A stretch of DNA of 64,000 bases from Corynebacterium mycetoides (GCF_900103625.1 NZ_LT629700.1:1116001-1180000), one strand, 5' to 3'. Counted from the stretch's first letter, positions 48,187 to 59,547 are shown. Numbers and translations are program-made. The notes: generated from the letters alone by a model not told the origin.

Positions 48187-50922
48187 CTACGCCTCCGGCA
48201 GGTCCTGGAGCCGGGCGGTGACGCGCTCGACTTCCTCCAACGCGACCTCGCGGCGCGCCTTGATCTTTTCCACCACGTCCTGCGGCGCCTTGGCCAGGAA
48301 GGAGTCGTTGGACAGCTTCTTTCCGGTGGTCTCGAGCTCCTTGTGGGCCTCCGCGAGCTCCTTTTCCAGCCGCTTGCGCTCTGCGGCGATGTCGACGGTG
48401 CCCGAGGTATCCAGCGCGACATCGACAGTGGCGCGGCTCAGCCTCACCTCCACGCTTGCCGACGCCCGGAAGTCGCCGCCGGGGACCTCCACCTTGGCAA
48501 TGCTGCGGATGAGGTTTTCCTGCTGGACGAGGTCCGCGGCGCCGAAGTCGATCTGCGCGGGCACCTTCTGGGAGGGCTTGACGCCCTGGTCGGAACGGAA
48601 GCGCCGCAGCTCGGTGATGAGCTTGACGGAGTCCTCGATGCGGCGCCGGGCCTCCTGGTCCGTCTGCGCCCCGCCGTTGGTGTCGCCCGAGGTTGGCCAT
48701 GCTGCCAGGTTGAGCGATTCCTCCCCCGTCAGCGCCGTCCACAGGACCTCGGTGACGAACGGCATCGTCGGGTGCAACAGGCGCAGGACGACGTCGACCA
48801 CCCGGCCGAGGACGATTCTGGTGGTGCGCCCGCGGGCGATCTCCTCCGCGCTTGCCTCCGCCTCGTCGCGCGGGATCTGCGTCTTTGCAATCTCGAGGTA
48901 CCAGTCGCACAGCTCGTCCCACGCGAAGTGGTAGAGCTCCTCGTTTGCTTTGGCGAACTGGTAGTCATCCAGGAAAGCGTCCACCTGGGCGCGGAGCTCC
49001 TCCGCGCGGTCGAGGATCCAGCGATCGGCGTCGGTGAGCTCCTCGCGGGCGGGAAGCTCCCCTACCGCCGCCCCGTTCATCAGGGCAAACTTGGTGGCGT
49101 TGTACAGCTTGGTGGCGAAGTTGCGGGCGGACTGGGCGTTGTCCTCCCCGATGGGCAGGTCGATGCCCGGGTTGGCGCCGCGGGCGAGCGCGAAGCGCAG
49201 GGCGTCGGCGCCGTAGCTGTCCACCCAGTCCATGGGGTCGATGCCGTTGCCCAGGGACTTCGACATCTTTCGTCCCTTTTCATCGCGCACGAGCCCGTGC
49301 AGGTACAGGTCCGTAAACGGCACCTGCGGGCGGCCGTCGGTGCCGGATCCGAGCACCTCGGGCGTCTGGGAACCGGCGAACGTGCCGAACATCATCATCC
49401 GCGCCACCCAGAAGAACAAGATGTCGTAGGCGGTGACCAGCACCGAGGTGGGGTAGAACTTCTCCAGCTCCGGGGTCGCGTCCGGCCACCCCATGGTGGA
49501 AAACGGCCACAGGGCCGAGGAGAACCACGTGTCCAGCACATCGGGGTCCTGGGTGTAGCCCGCCGGCGGCTCCTCACCCGGCCCGACGCACACCACCTCA
49601 TCGTTGGGCCCGTACCAGATCGGGATCCGGTGACCCCACCACAGCTGGCGGGAAATCGTCCAGTCGTGCATATTGTCTACCCAGTCGAAGTAGCGCTTCT
49701 CCATCGACTGCGGGTGGATGACCGTGTCGCCCGCCCGCACGGCGTCGCCCGCCATTTTGGCGAGCCGGTCCACCTTGACAAACCACTGCAGCGACAGGCG
49801 CGGCTCGATCGCCTCGCCCGAGCGCTCCGAATGGCCCACGGAGTGGACGTAGGGGCGGACCTCCTTGACAATGCGCCCCTGCTCCGCGAGCGCCTCGCGC
49901 ACGGCTACGCGGGCCTCCTCGCGCGTCATGCCGTCGAAACGCGTGCCGGTTTCGGCGATGCGGCCGGTCTCGTCCATGATGATCGGCATGTCTAGGTTGT
50001 GGCGCAAGCCCATCTCGTAGTCGTTCGGGTCGTGGGCCGGGGTGATCTTCACCGCGCCGGTTCCCAGCTCCATGTCCACGTAGTCGTCGGCGATGACGGT
50101 GAGCTTCAGGTCGTCGCGGAACGGGTGGTCGAACTGGGTGCCCACGAGGTGGGCGTAGCGCTCGTCGTCGGGGTGGACCGCGATGGCGACGTCGCCCAGC
50201 ATCGTCTCCACGCGCGTGGTGGCCACGACGAGGTGCGGCTCGTTGTCGTCCAGGGAGCCGTAGCGGATGGAGACGAACTCGCCCTCGACGTCCTTGTACA
50301 CCACCTCGATGTCGGACACCGCCGTTTCCAGCACGGGGGACCAGTTCACCAGGCGGTAGTCGCGGTAGATCAGCCCGGCGTCAAAAAGCTGCTTGAATAT
50401 CGTCTGCACCGCGCGCGAGAGCCCCTCATCCAGGGTGAAGCGCTCGCGCGACCAGTCCACGCTGTCACCGATCGCCCGCATTTGCGACGCAATCGTGCCC
50501 CCGTAGTTCTCCTTCCACTCCCACACCCGGGCGACGAACTCGTCGCGGCCGTAGCCGTAGCGGTCCTTGCCCTCTTCCTCCTTGAGCTTGGCCTCCACCT
50601 TGGTTTGGGTGGCGATGCCGGCGTGGTCCATGCCCGGCAGCCACAGCACCTCGTATCCCTGCATGCGCTTGCGGCGCACGAGCGCGTCCATGAGCGTGTG
50701 GTCGAGGGCGTGGCCCATGTGCAGCTGGCCCGTCACATTCGGCGGCGGGAGCACCACCGAGAAGGCGGGTTTGTCCGAGGAGGGGTCGGCGGTGAAGTAG
50801 CCCTTGTCCACCCATCCCTCGTACAGGGTCTGCTCGTGCTCGCGCGGCTCCCACGATTTCGGGAGCGCGTCAGCCCTGTTGACGCCTACCAGCTGTGCAC
50901 TCTGCCCATTTTGTTCAGTCAC
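48187..50922 (-). CDS. valS: valyl-tRNA synthetase
   Basis: A 911-residue class I synthetase. HIGH-type motif LHMGHAL follows PPPNVTGQ, the KMSKS loop is in [11 protein letters not shown], and the CP1 editing domain lies between. The C-terminal coiled coil ([19 protein letters not shown]) is typical of ValRS. Length is normal. It is 31 bp downstream of mdh and 1 bp before folC. Confidence 0.96.
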   Translation of the reverse strand: MTEQNGQSAQLVGVNRADALPKSWEPREHEQTLYEGWVDKGYFTADPSSDKPAFSVVLPPPNVTGQLHMGHALDHTLMDALVRRKRMQGYEVLWLPGMDHAGIATQTKVEAKLKEEEGKDRYGYGRDEFVARVWEWKENYGGTIASQMRAIGDSVDWSRERFTLDEGLSRAVQTIFKQLFDAGLIYRDYRLVNWSPVLETAVSDIEVVYKDVEGEFVSIRYGSLDDNEPHLVVATTRVETMLGDVAIAVHPDDERYAHLVGTQFDHPFRDDLKLTVIADDYVDMELGTGAVKITPAHDPNDYEMGLRHNLDMPIIMDETGRIAETGTRFDGMTREEARVAVREALAEQGRIVKEVRPYVHSVGHSERSGEAIEPRLSLQWFVKVDRLAKMAGDAVRAGDTVIHPQSMEKRYFDWVDNMHDWTISRQLWWGHRIPIWYGPNDEVVCVGPGEEPPAGYTQDPDVLDTWFSSALWPFSTMGWPDATPELEKFYPTSVLVTAYDILFFWVARMMMFGTFAGSQTPEVLGSGTDGRPQVPFTDLYLHGLVRDEKGRKMSKSLGNGIDPMDWVDSYGADALRFALARGANPGIDLPIGEDNAQSARNFATKLYNATKFALMNGAAVGELPAREELTDADRWILDRAEELRAQVDAFLDDYQFAKANEELYHFAWDELCDWYLEIAKTQIPRDEAEASAEEIARGRTTRIVLGRVVDVVLRLLHPTMPFVTEVLWTALTGEESLNLAAWPTSGDTNGGAQTDQEARRRIEDSVKLITELRRFRSDQGVKPSQKVPAQIDFGAADLVQQENLIRSIAKVEVPGGDFRASASVEVRLSRATVDVALDTSGTVDIAAERKRLEKELAEAHKELETTGKKLSNDSFLAKAPQDVVEKIKARREVALEEVERVTARLQDLPEA

Positions 50923-50953
50923 GCGACATAGTCTAGCCGGGCCCTACGACACG

Positions 50954-51976
<1,023 letters not shown>

Positions 51977-52023
51977 TCACCCTGGGGTCGGCCTGCGTTG
52001 GTGGCTGTCCATCGCAGTATAGC

Positions 52024-52074
52024 CCCGGAAACACCCCGGAAACACCCCGGAAACACCCCGGAAACACCCCGGAA
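52024..52074. repeat. 11-bp tandem repeat (CCCCGGAAACA, four full units plus part)
   Basis: Units start at 52024, 52035, 52046 and 52057, all identical; a fifth begins at 52068 and breaks after CCCCGGAA. It lies 75 bp upstream of mdh (minus) and about 210 bp upstream of the TetR gene. The rest of the 332-bp gap has no gene; an AT-richer stretch near 52200-52260 likely holds the TetR promoter and RBS (AAGGAG at 52271). Confidence 0.9.
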
Positions 52075-52281
52075 TCACTCGGCGCGCCGTGCAGTCTCCC
52101 ACCCCCGACCCCGGCGCCGGGGACGAACCGTCTCCCCCCAATTCCCCCCGTTTGTGGTCAATTCCGCGTGGTAGAGGTCTCATTCGGGCACCCGCTCACC
52201 ATCCGCGCCCTATTTCGTGCACGATGTTGAGAGCACGCAGAAGAATTTTCGAACTCACCGGCCCACGGGAAAGGAGCCTCC

Positions 52282-53139
52282 TTGGCCGATACGCCTCACG
52301 GCTCCTCGAGTGCCCGCGCCCAATCCGGCTCCGGCGACTACCTCGACGACCTGTACTCCGCCGACGCCCCAGCCACCGGCGCCCCCGACGCGGTTTCCCC
52401 GCCCGTCGAGGAGGCGGCAGATAAACCGGAAGTGGGTGCGGAGGCGTCCCGCGTGGTGGATATCGCCCTCGCGATGTTCGCCGCCGACGGGTTTTCGGCC
52501 ACCAAGCTCGACGCGGTGGCCAAGGAATCGGGCATGTCTAAGCGCATGATCCACTACCACTTCACGGACAAGAAGGGGCTATATCGGCACACGCTTGTGC
52601 GCGCCATGGAGCGCATCACTCCCCCGGCGGAGGTGCTCAACCGCTCGTATGCGGTCCCCGTTGAAGGAATGAGGCGCTTCGTCGACGCCATCTTCTACCG
52701 CTTTCAGGACAACGGCGATGCCGTCGCGCTCATGCTGCGGGAGAACCTGGACCAGGTGCTCGCCCCCAGCGAGATGGCGACCCTCAACGGCCACGCCGAC
52801 GTCGTCTTGCACATGGAGCGTCTCCTACTGCTCGGGCAGGATTCGGGGGCGTTCCGCCCCGGCATCTCCGCCGCCGATGTGCTCCTTCTCGTCTCCTCGG
52901 TGTCCGTCTTCCGCATCAGCAACCACAGCGCGTCGCTCGCGCTGGGGCAGATGAAGTTGACCAATCAGCGCAACACCGAAGGCCTGCGCCGCATGACAAT
53001 CGACATGGTGCTCGGGTTTTTGACCTCGAACATCCCCGACTCCGGCTACTCCAGCTACCTGGAGGCGACCGGGAAGCCGGGGCCCGGCATGCAGACCCCG
53101 GCAGATCCGTACACCATCAAGGAGCCGGAGATTTACTAG
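52282..53139 (+). CDS. TetR-family transcriptional regulator
   Basis: A 285-residue regulator. About 50 disordered N-terminal residues precede the HTH (VDIALAMFAADGFSATKLDA then ESGMSKRMIHYHFTDKKGLY), followed by a helical ligand-binding domain. TTG 52282 is chosen for its AAGGAG RBS at 5-6 nt. It is divergent from mdh and convergent with clpX (18-bp gap). Targets unknown; the repeat array upstream is a candidate. Confidence 0.87.
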   Translation: MADTPHGSSSARAQSGSGDYLDDLYSADAPATGAPDAVSPPVEEAADKPEVGAEASRVVDIALAMFAADGFSATKLDAVAKESGMSKRMIHYHFTDKKGLYRHTLVRAMERITPPAEVLNRSYAVPVEGMRRFVDAIFYRFQDNGDAVALMLRENLDQVLAPSEMATLNGHADVVLHMERLLLLGQDSGAFRPGISAADVLLLVSSVSVFRISNHSASLALGQMKLTNQRNTEGLRRMTIDMVLGFLTSNIPDSGYSSYLEATGKPGPGMQTPADPYTIKEPEIY

Positions 53140-53166
53140 GCAGATACTAGGCAGATACTAGGCGGA
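53134..53166. repeat. 11-bp triplication across two stop codons
   Basis: TACTAGGCAGA occurs at 53134 and 53145, then TACTAGGCGGA at 53156. The first copy supplies the stop of the TetR gene (TAG 53137-53139). The third carries the stop of clpX on the opposite strand (CTA 53158-53160). Confidence 0.85.
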
Positions 53167-54438
53167 CTTCTTCTGTGTCGCCGCGACGTACTCCGGCTCC
53201 GCCTCGCCGCGGACGACCTCGGCGTCAATCACGACCCCCTTGACGTCGTCGCGGTCCGGCAGCTCGTACATGACGGGCACCAGCAGCTCCTCCATGATCG
53301 CCCGCAGCCCGCGCGCGCCGGTCTTGCGTTCCGCCGCCTTGTCGGCGATCTCACCGAGCGCGTCGTCCGTGATCGTCAGCTCCGCCCCGTCCATAGCAAA
53401 CAGGCGCGAATACTGCTTGACCAGGGAATTCTTGGGCTCCTTGAGCACGCGCACGAGGGCGTCGCGGTCTAAGTCCTCCACGTTGGCCAGAATGGGCAGG
53501 CGGCCGATGAACTCGGGGATCAAACCGAACTTGACCAGGTCCCCCGGCAGCACCTTGGACAGCAGGTTCGACTCGTCGCGTTCGCTCTTGGAATCGATCT
53601 CCGCGCCGAAACCGATGCCCTTCTTCCCCACCCGCTCCGCGATCACCTTGTCCAGGCCCGCGAAGGCTCCGGCCACGATGAACAAGATGTTCGTGGTGTC
53701 AATCTGGATGAACTCCTGGTTGGGGTGCTTGCGCCCGCCCTGCGGCGGCACGGACGCGACCGTGCCCTCGAGAATTTTCAGCAGCGCCTGCTGCACGCCC
53801 TCGCCGGACACGTCGCGGGTGATGGACGGGTTCTCGGACTTGCGCGAGATCTTGTCCACCTCGTCGACGTAGATGATGCCGTGTTGCGCCCGGTCCACGT
53901 CGTAGTCGGCGGCCTGAAGCAGCTTGAGCAAAATATTCTCGACGTCCTCGCCCACGTAGCCGGCCTCGGTGAGGCTCGTGGCGTCGGCGATGGCGAAGGG
54001 GACGTTGAGCATGCGGGCGAGTGTCTGGGCGAGGTAGGTCTTGCCGGAGCCCGTCGGCCCGAGAAGGAGGATGTTCGATTTCGCGATCTCGACGTCCTCC
54101 TCACGCTTGCGCCCTCCCTTGGAGCCGGTCTGCTCGCTGCGGATGCGCTTGTAGTGGTTGTACACGGCTACCGCGAGTGTGCGTTTGGCCGCGTCCTGGC
54201 CGATGACGTACTGGTCGAGGAAGCCGACGATTTCCGACGGGCGGGGTAGCTTCTCGCTGTCTGCGGACTCCGCTTCCTGGACCCCGGCGAGCTCTTCTTC
54301 AATGATTTCGTTGCACAGCTCGATGCACTCGTCACAGATGTAGACGCCGCCGCCCGCGATCAGTTTGCGCACCTGCTTCTGGCTCTTTCCGCAGAAAGAG
54401 CACTTGAGCAGGTCGGAACTGTCCTGTGTGACTGACAT
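53158..54438 (-). CDS. clpX: ATP-dependent Clp protease ATPase subunit ClpX
   Basis: A 426-residue AAA+ unfoldase. N-terminal zinc-binding domain ([14 protein letters not shown] ... [10 protein letters not shown]), Walker [14 protein letters not shown], Walker [11 protein letters not shown] and the IGF-type ClpP-docking loop region are all present. It delivers ssrA-tagged and other substrates to ClpP1P2, encoded upstream on the same strand. ATG 54438 starts at the zinc domain; a longer frame is not supported. Confidence 0.97.
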   Translation of the reverse strand: MSVTQDSSDLLKCSFCGKSQKQVRKLIAGGGVYICDECIELCNEIIEEELAGVQEAESADSEKLPRPSEIVGFLDQYVIGQDAAKRTLAVAVYNHYKRIRSEQTGSKGGRKREEDVEIAKSNILLLGPTGSGKTYLAQTLARMLNVPFAIADATSLTEAGYVGEDVENILLKLLQAADYDVDRAQHGIIYVDEVDKISRKSENPSITRDVSGEGVQQALLKILEGTVASVPPQGGRKHPNQEFIQIDTTNILFIVAGAFAGLDKVIAERVGKKGIGFGAEIDSKSERDESNLLSKVLPGDLVKFGLIPEFIGRLPILANVEDLDRDALVRVLKEPKNSLVKQYSRLFAMDGAELTITDDALGEIADKAAERKTGARGLRAIMEELLVPVMYELPDRDDVKGVVIDAEVVRGEAEPEYVAATQKKSA

Positions 54439-54562
54439 GTGGGTATGCGCTCCCGGTAAAAATCTGGTGGGGGTTTTAAACAAACGTAGAGTTTCGTCAA
54501 AGTGTAGCCACCTCACCGTCTCACGGCGGTGACGGTGTGCACAACTTAGTGACGAAAGCGCG

Positions 54563-54595
54563 CGGCCTGCACCCACGCGCGGTGGGTGCAGGCCG
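54563..54595 (-). terminator. terminator after clpP2
   Basis: Fourteen-base arms CGGCCTGCACCCAC and GTGGGTGCAGGCCG flank GCGCG, 29 bp after the clpP2 stop. GCGCTTTCG follows on minus, so the U-tract is weak. It separates clpP1P2 from clpX, which probably has its own promoter near 54490-54520. Confidence 0.65.
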
Positions 54596-54624
54596 GTGCG
54601 GAGTGGGCGATCTCTCGCCGCGCG

Positions 54625-55245
54625 CTAGCGGTTGAGCTTACGGTAATCGAAGACCTGGTCAATGATCCCGTAGTCGACGGCTTCCGCCGCGGTGAGAATC
54701 TTGTCGCGGTCGGTGTCGATCCGTACCTGCTCCGCGGTCCGGCCCGTGTGCTCCGCCAGGGTGGTCTCCATCAGCCGGCGCATGCGCTCGATCTCGGCCG
54801 CCTGGATCTCCAGGTCGGACACCTGGCCCTGGGTGCCCTGGGTGGCGGGCTGGTGGATCAGCACGCGCGAGTTGGGCAGCGCGGCGCGCTTTCCGGGGGC
54901 GCCAGCGGCGAGGATGACGGCCGCGGCGGAGGCGGCCTGGCCGAGGCAGACCGTCTGCACATCGGGGCGGACGTACTGCATCGTGTCGTAGATCGCCATC
55001 AGCGCGGTGAACGATCCACCCGGCGAGTTGATGTACATGGTGATGTCGCGGTCCGGGTCCTGGGACTCGAGCACGAGCAGCTGCGCCATGATGTCGTTCG
55101 CCGAGGTGTCATCCACCTGGGTGCCGAGGAAGACGATGCGCTCCTCGAAGAGCTTGCCGTACGGGTCGATCTGCTTGGTGCCGAAGGAGGTCTCCTCCAG
55201 AAACTGCGGCAGAACGTAGCGGGAGTTGGGCATGTGAAAAGTCAT
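54625..55245 (-). CDS. clpP2: ATP-dependent Clp protease proteolytic subunit ClpP2
   Basis: A 206-residue serine protease subunit. Catalytic S106 in [11 protein letters not shown] and H131 in VLIHQPA are seen, followed by the handle region. In actinobacteria ClpP1 and ClpP2 form a mixed tetradecamer that is active with ClpX or ClpC. ATG 55245 has AGGAG at 8 nt. It follows clpP1 by 21 bp. Confidence 0.96.
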   Translation of the reverse strand: MTFHMPNSRYVLPQFLEETSFGTKQIDPYGKLFEERIVFLGTQVDDTSANDIMAQLLVLESQDPDRDITMYINSPGGSFTALMAIYDTMQYVRPDVQTVCLGQAASAAAVILAAGAPGKRAALPNSRVLIHQPATQGTQGQVSDLEIQAAEIERMRRLMETTLAEHTGRTAEQVRIDTDRDKILTAAEAVDYGIIDQVFDYRKLNR

Positions 55246-55266
55246 GGGGTAAGTCTCCTGTTCTGC

Positions 55267-55860
55267 TTAATTTCCGACGGTTCCGTCTGACGCTTCGCGC
55301 GCATCCGAGATAACGTGATCGACGATTCCGTATTCCATAGCTTCCTGCGCGGTGAACCAGCGGTCGCGGTCGGAATCCTTGGTGATCTGCTCGAAGGTCT
55401 GCCCGGTGTGCTCGGCGATCAGCTCCGCCATTTCACGCTTGGTGGCGGCGAACTGCTCCGCCTGGATGGCGATGTCGGCGGCGGTGCCGCCCACACCTGC
55501 GGAGGGCTGGTGCATCATGATGCGCGCGTGCGGCAGGGCGTAACGCTTGCCCTTGGTGCCGCCGGACAGGAGGAACTGGCCCATGGAGGCGGCCAGGCCC
55601 ATGCCGTATGTGGCGATGTCGCACGGCGAGTACTTCATGGTGTCGTAGATCGCCATGCCGGCGGTTACCGACCCGCCGGGCGAGTTGATGTACAGCGAGA
55701 TGTCGCGGGTCGGGTCCTCGGCAGACAACAGGAGAATCTGCGCGCATAGCTTGTTGGCAATCTCGTCGTCGACCTGCTGGCCGAGGAAGATAATGCGCTC
55801 GCGCAGAAGGCGCTCGTAGACCGAGTCGCCGAGGTTCATCCCGGGTTGCGGAGAGGTCAT
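55267..55860 (-). CDS. clpP1: ATP-dependent Clp protease proteolytic subunit ClpP1
   Basis: A 197-residue ClpP. Catalytic S92 in GLAASMGQF and H117 in RIMMHQPS are present. AAGGAG precedes ATG 55860 by 7 nt. It is the first gene of clpP1P2; a candidate ClgR site lies 80 bp upstream. Confidence 0.96.
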   Translation of the reverse strand: MTSPQPGMNLGDSVYERLLRERIIFLGQQVDDEIANKLCAQILLLSAEDPTRDISLYINSPGGSVTAGMAIYDTMKYSPCDIATYGMGLAASMGQFLLSGGTKGKRYALPHARIMMHQPSAGVGGTAADIAIQAEQFAATKREMAELIAEHTGQTFEQITKDSDRDRWFTAQEAMEYGIVDHVISDAREASDGTVGN

Positions 55861-55939
55861 GTGTACTCCTTAAACGTAAGTGAATTTATGTCGTTCAATG
55901 CCACCACACTACTCGTGGGCCAGCCGCCGAGAAACCGTG

Positions 55940-55955
55940 TTCGCTACGGGCGTAC
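55940..55955. promoter_or_regulatory. candidate ClgR site upstream of clpP1P2
   Basis: TTCGCTACGGGCGTAC resembles the corynebacterial ClgR motif (WCGCYNANRGCGWW) with one mismatch (C where A is expected). ClgR activates clpP1P2 in C. glutamicum, and the site lies in the tig-clpP1 spacer. Confidence 0.35.
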
Positions 55956-56061
55956 GCACGCATTTTTAGCGGCCCGGCGAACGCGCGCCCGGTCCCGCGC
56001 ACGGGCGAAAAACGCCCCCGCCGCGCGCAGCACGGCAGGGGCGGACAGGGGCACGCGGGAA

Positions 56062-57465
56062 CTAGTCCTCGGAGCCCTCCGGCGCCTCGGTGGTCTCCGT
56101 TGCCTCGGTTGCCTCGGCTACCTCAGCGGCTTCCGCGTCCTCCTCGATCTCGCCGAAGTAGTCGTTCGGGTCGACGGAGTTGCCCTCGGAATCGGTCACC
56201 GTGGTGCGCGAAATGGCGGCGGCGAGCGCCTTGCCGCGGCGCACGTCGGAAAACAGGTTGGCGATCTGCCCGGACTGCTGCAGCTGGGCCACGAACTGGT
56301 TCGGGTCCATGCCGTAGGACTGCGCGGTGAACAGGATGTGGTCGGTGAGCTCCTGCTGAGACACCTCAGGCTGCTCCTGCTCGGCGACGGCATCCAGGAA
56401 CAGCTGGGTGCGCACGGACTCCTCGGCCTGCTCGCGGCTCGTCGCGTCGAACTCCTCGCGGGTGGTGCCCTGCGCTTCAAGCAGCTGGGCGAGGGCGTTC
56501 TCGTCGTGCGCCATCTGGCCGAGCAGCTGGTGCAGCTGGTTGTGGACCTGCTCCTCCACGATGGACTCCGGCAGGGCGAACTCGGACTGCGCCAGCGCGG
56601 CCTTGAGCACCTCGTCGCGGATGTCAGCGGCCTGCTCCGCCTTTTTGGACTCCCCGAGCTGGGTCTTGGTGGACTCCCGCAGCTCCTCGACGGTGTCGAA
56701 CTCGGAGGCCATCTGGGCGAACTCGTCGTCCAGGTCCGGCAGGGTGCGCTCCTTGGTCTGCTGGACGCGCACCTTCACGGTGGCTTCCTCGCCCTTGTGC
56801 TCGCCGTGCTCGATGGTGGCGGTGAACTCGGACTCCTCCTCGGACTTCATGCCGCGCAGCGCGGTGTCGAGCCCCTTGATCAGGTCGTCGGAGCCCACTT
56901 CGTAGGACAGGCCCTCGGTGGATGCCTCATCGATCTTTTCGCCGTCGATCTCTGCGGTGAGGTCGATCACGGCGAAATCGCCGGTCTTGAGCTTGCGCTT
57001 CGAGTCCTTGAGCTCCCCGAAGCGGGCGCGCAGGTTGTCGAGCTCTTCGTCGACGGCGGCGTCGTCAATCTTCAGCGCCGGGACGGTCACCGAGATGGTG
57101 GAGAAGTCGGGGACGGTGATCTCCGGGCGGACGTCAACCTCCGCGGTGAACTCGACGACGTCGTTGTCCTCGATCTTGGTGATGTCGATCTGCGGCTGGC
57201 CGATCGGGTTGAGGTCGTTGTCGTTGATCGCCTGCTCGTACCGCGACGGGAGCATGTCGTTGACGACCTGCTCGAGGAGGGGGCCGCGCCCAAAGCGGGC
57301 GTCGATAAGCTGGCGCGGCGCCTTGCCGCGGCGGAAACCGGGGATAGTGACCTGCTGGGCGATCGCCTTGTAGGCCTGGTCGATTTCCTGACCGAGCTCG
57401 TCAAACGGGACGTTGACGGTCAGTTTCACGCGGGTGTCGCTGAGCTTGTCGACGGTAGTCTTCAC
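56062..57465 (-). CDS. tig: trigger factor
   Basis: A 467-residue ribosome-associated chaperone. The ribosome-binding signature GFRRGKAP is near residue 45, the FKBP-like PPIase domain spans about 160-245, and a helical substrate-binding region follows. The C-terminus is an acidic tail ([20 protein letters not shown]). GTG 57465 has AGGAG at 6 nt and begins MKTTVDKL, matching the family N-terminus; the longer ATG frame is rejected. It precedes clpP1 as in other actinobacteria. Confidence 0.95.
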   Translation of the reverse strand: MKTTVDKLSDTRVKLTVNVPFDELGQEIDQAYKAIAQQVTIPGFRRGKAPRQLIDARFGRGPLLEQVVNDMLPSRYEQAINDNDLNPIGQPQIDITKIEDNDVVEFTAEVDVRPEITVPDFSTISVTVPALKIDDAAVDEELDNLRARFGELKDSKRKLKTGDFAVIDLTAEIDGEKIDEASTEGLSYEVGSDDLIKGLDTALRGMKSEEESEFTATIEHGEHKGEEATVKVRVQQTKERTLPDLDDEFAQMASEFDTVEELRESTKTQLGESKKAEQAADIRDEVLKAALAQSEFALPESIVEEQVHNQLHQLLGQMAHDENALAQLLEAQGTTREEFDATSREQAEESVRTQLFLDAVAEQEQPEVSQQELTDHILFTAQSYGMDPNQFVAQLQQSGQIANLFSDVRRGKALAAAISRTTVTDSEGNSVDPNDYFGEIEEDAEAAEVAEATEATETTEAPEGSED

Positions 57466-57530
57466 AGATATCTCCTGTAGTTGTTTTATGTTCACGGACA
57501 ATCATCTGCTCGCCGGCTGACTGCCCATTG

Positions 57531-57604
57531 TCGGGGCGACAGGATTTGAACCTGCGACCCCCTGCTCCCAAAGCAGGTGCGCTACCAAGCTGCGCCACGC
57601 CCCG
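57531..57604 (-). tRNA. tRNA-Pro (anticodon TGG)
   Basis: A 74-nt cloverleaf on the minus strand. The acceptor stem CGGGGCG pairs with CGCCCCG, discriminator A. The anticodon arm reads CCTGC-TTTGGGA-GCAGG with anticodon TGG. GGTTCAAATCC forms the T loop. The 3' CCA is not encoded. Confidence 0.97.
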
Positions 57605-57735
57605 TCCGACCTACGCAGGCCGGTCACGGCCCACGGCTTGAAATTGTAGCGTCACGCTCCCACCCCCCATTTCATCGGGCTGGCGTTAGCCCTCGCAGGC
57701 ACGGAAAAACCGGCCGTTTCACGGGCCGGTCGACG

Positions 57736-57810
57736 TGGAGGGAATGACGGGAATCGAACCCGCGTCTTCAGCTTGGAAGGCTGAGGTATTAGCCACTATA
57801 CGACATTCCC
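57736..57810 (-). tRNA. tRNA-Gly (anticodon TCC)
   Basis: On minus, the acceptor stem GGGAATG pairs with CATTCCC, discriminator T. The anticodon arm is TCAGC-CTTCCAA-GCTGA with anticodon TCC. The T loop has GGTTCGATTCC. CCA is encoded at the 3' end (57738-57736). It lies 131 bp from tRNA-Pro. Confidence 0.97.
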
Positions 57811-57896
57811 ACGCGGTTGAGCGCGTCATAGTTTAACGCATACCGTCGTTCTGGCACAAAAACGGAACTTTTCGGGCCGTGGCCTCGTTAGTATCG

Positions 57897-57938
57897 GTGG
57901 AAACCTAGTGGAAACCTACTAGCACCAGCTAGCACCAG
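57897..57938. repeat. two adjacent tandem duplications upstream of the DUF1542 gene
   Basis: GTGGAAACCTA is duplicated at 57897 and 57908 (11-bp unit). CTAGCACCAG is then duplicated at 57919 and 57929 (10-bp unit). Both fall between a TAGTAT -10-like element (57889-57894) and the GTG start at 57953, i.e. in the leader. Confidence 0.85.
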
Positions 57939-57952
57939 AGAGGCTTGTTTTC

Positions 57953-58738
57953 GTGGAACTGCTACTTCTGCTCGCCATCGCCGGCGGCGTGATCTATTTC
58001 CTGAGCAACCGCGACGGCGGGTCGCGCAAGCAACTCGAGCAGCAGCAGCTCGACGACGCGCTGGCCGACGCGAAGCGCTGGACCGACCGTCTCGGCTCCC
58101 AGGTGCTCAACCTCGCGGGCACTGATACCGCGTCCTCGCAGGCCATGGCGGACGCCTCCGAGCGTTTCACCGCCGCATCCGCCGCGCTTGCCGACGCCCG
58201 CTCGGTCAAGCAGGCCCACCTCGCCCGCGAGAGCGCCCTGGAGGGCCTGCACTACGTCAACGCGGCGCGCGAGATCATGGGCATGCCGGCCGGCCCTCCG
58301 CTGCCGGAGCTCGAGGGACAACGCCGCGCAGGCCGGGTGACGGAGCAGCGCACCGTCACCCAGGAGGACGGCACCGTCGTCACCGCCTCTCCGCACGCCT
58401 CGGAGCAGACCCCGCACTACTACCCCGGCGGCGCCGTGGCGGGGCGCCCCGTTCCGGCGGGCTGGTACTCGACCGCCTGGTGGGCACCGGCGATGATGAC
58501 CGGCATGTGGGCCGCGAGCTCCATGCTGTTCTACTCCGCGATGTTCGCGGGCATGGCGGGCACCCCGTCCGCAGCTGAGTTCGAGGCCGGAGACTTCGGC
58601 GACGCCGGCGCAGACGCGGGCGATATGGGTGACATGGGTGAGGCCGGCGACATGGGCGAGGCCGGTGACGTGGGCGGCGGCTTCTTCGACGGCGGAGACA
58701 TGGGCGGCGGGTTCGACTTTGGCGGGTTCGACTTCTAG
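57953..58738 (+). CDS. DUF1542-type membrane-anchored protein with Gly/Asp/Met/Phe tail
   Basis: A 261-residue protein. An N-terminal hydrophobic segment (LLLLLAIAGGVIYFLSNR) could anchor it. An Ala-rich helical domain (about 25-110) follows, then a second hydrophobic stretch (about 170-205, WWAPAMMTGMWAASSMLF). The last 50 residues are low-complexity, alternating Gly/Asp/Ala/Met and ending GGGFDFGGFDF. This layout is known from corynebacterial DUF1542 proteins of unknown function. GTG start; the RBS AGAGAGG lies 13 nt upstream. Confidence 0.75.
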   Translation: MELLLLLAIAGGVIYFLSNRDGGSRKQLEQQQLDDALADAKRWTDRLGSQVLNLAGTDTASSQAMADASERFTAASAALADARSVKQAHLARESALEGLHYVNAAREIMGMPAGPPLPELEGQRRAGRVTEQRTVTQEDGTVVTASPHASEQTPHYYPGGAVAGRPVPAGWYSTAWWAPAMMTGMWAASSMLFYSAMFAGMAGTPSAAEFEAGDFGDAGADAGDMGDMGEAGDMGEAGDVGGGFFDGGDMGGGFDFGGFDF

Positions 58739-58749
58739 GCGGCTCACGC

Positions 58750-59547
58750 ATGGATACCTCACTCGCACGCGGCATCATCGCCGCCTCCGTCGACGGCCCC
58801 GTCCTCACCATCACCATTGACAACCCGGGCAAACGCGGCGCTCTCCTGCCGGATTCATACCGGGCGATCGGCGACCTCGTGCGCTCCGCGAGCAGCGACC
58901 CCGCGGTGCGGGCCGTGATCATTACAGGGGACGACAAGGCGTTCAGCTCCGGGATGGACATCGACGTCTTCCTCGACGAGGGCACCAGGCAGACCCACCC
59001 CGAGCTCGGCGTGCGGGACACGCTCATCGACATCGAGTACATGGCCCAGTCGATCGTGCGCGCCGCGGTCCCCGTGATCGCGGCGGTAGAAGGCGCCTGC
59101 GCGGGAATCGGCGCCTCGGTGGCCTTCCTCTGCGACCTCATCGTCGCCGGTGAGAAAGCCTTCTTCACCCTCCCATTCACCGCCATCGGCCTCATCCCCG
59201 ATGGCGGCGTCCTAGCTACTCTGACCGCCTCCGTCGGACGCCACCGCGCGATGGACATGGTGCTGCGCCACACCCGGATTTCGGCCCGGGATGCCTACGA
59301 CTTCGGGCTGGTGACGCAGCTCGCCCCCGACGCGCTCGCCACCGCGCGCGACATCGCACAGGGGTTGACCCTGTCGCCGCGCGAAGCTGTCGGCCGCACC
59401 AAAGCCGCCGTCAACCAGGCGAGCCTCGCGCAGATGTCCCGCAGCCTGGAGTCCGAGGCGATGGTGCAAACCCGGTTGCTGGGCTCGCCCGAGCACGCGG
59501 AGGGCGCCGCCGCGTTCCGCGAGAAGCGGCGCCCCCGTTTCACCTAG
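58750..59547 (+). CDS. enoyl-CoA hydratase/isomerase family protein
   Basis: A 265-residue crotonase-fold protein. The oxyanion-hole segment AVIITGDDKAFSSGMDID and VEGACAGIGASVAFLCDLI are clear, and FPFTAIGLIPDGG follows. The catalytic pair of glutamates of true hydratases cannot be confirmed (LIPDGG replaces the usual LxPxxG with glutamate upstream), so isomerase or other activity is possible. It lies 11 bp after the DUF1542 gene and upstream of etfBA. Confidence 0.85.
   Translation: MDTSLARGIIAASVDGPVLTITIDNPGKRGALLPDSYRAIGDLVRSASSDPAVRAVIITGDDKAFSSGMDIDVFLDEGTRQTHPELGVRDTLIDIEYMAQSIVRAAVPVIAAVEGACAGIGASVAFLCDLIVAGEKAFFTLPFTAIGLIPDGGVLATLTASVGRHRAMDMVLRHTRISARDAYDFGLVTQLAPDALATARDIAQGLTLSPREAVGRTKAAVNQASLAQMSRSLESEAMVQTRLLGSPEHAEGAAAFREKRRPRFT

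Noticed and set aside
50923..50953. T-box or other tRNA-responsive leader before valS
   Set aside because: The gap to mdh is only 31 bp, too short for a T-box, and actinobacterial T-boxes are mostly known for ileS.
52089..52230. Proline-rich small ORF upstream of the TetR gene
   Set aside because: Low-complexity translation (SPTPDPGAGDE...), no RBS, and it overlaps the likely promoter region.
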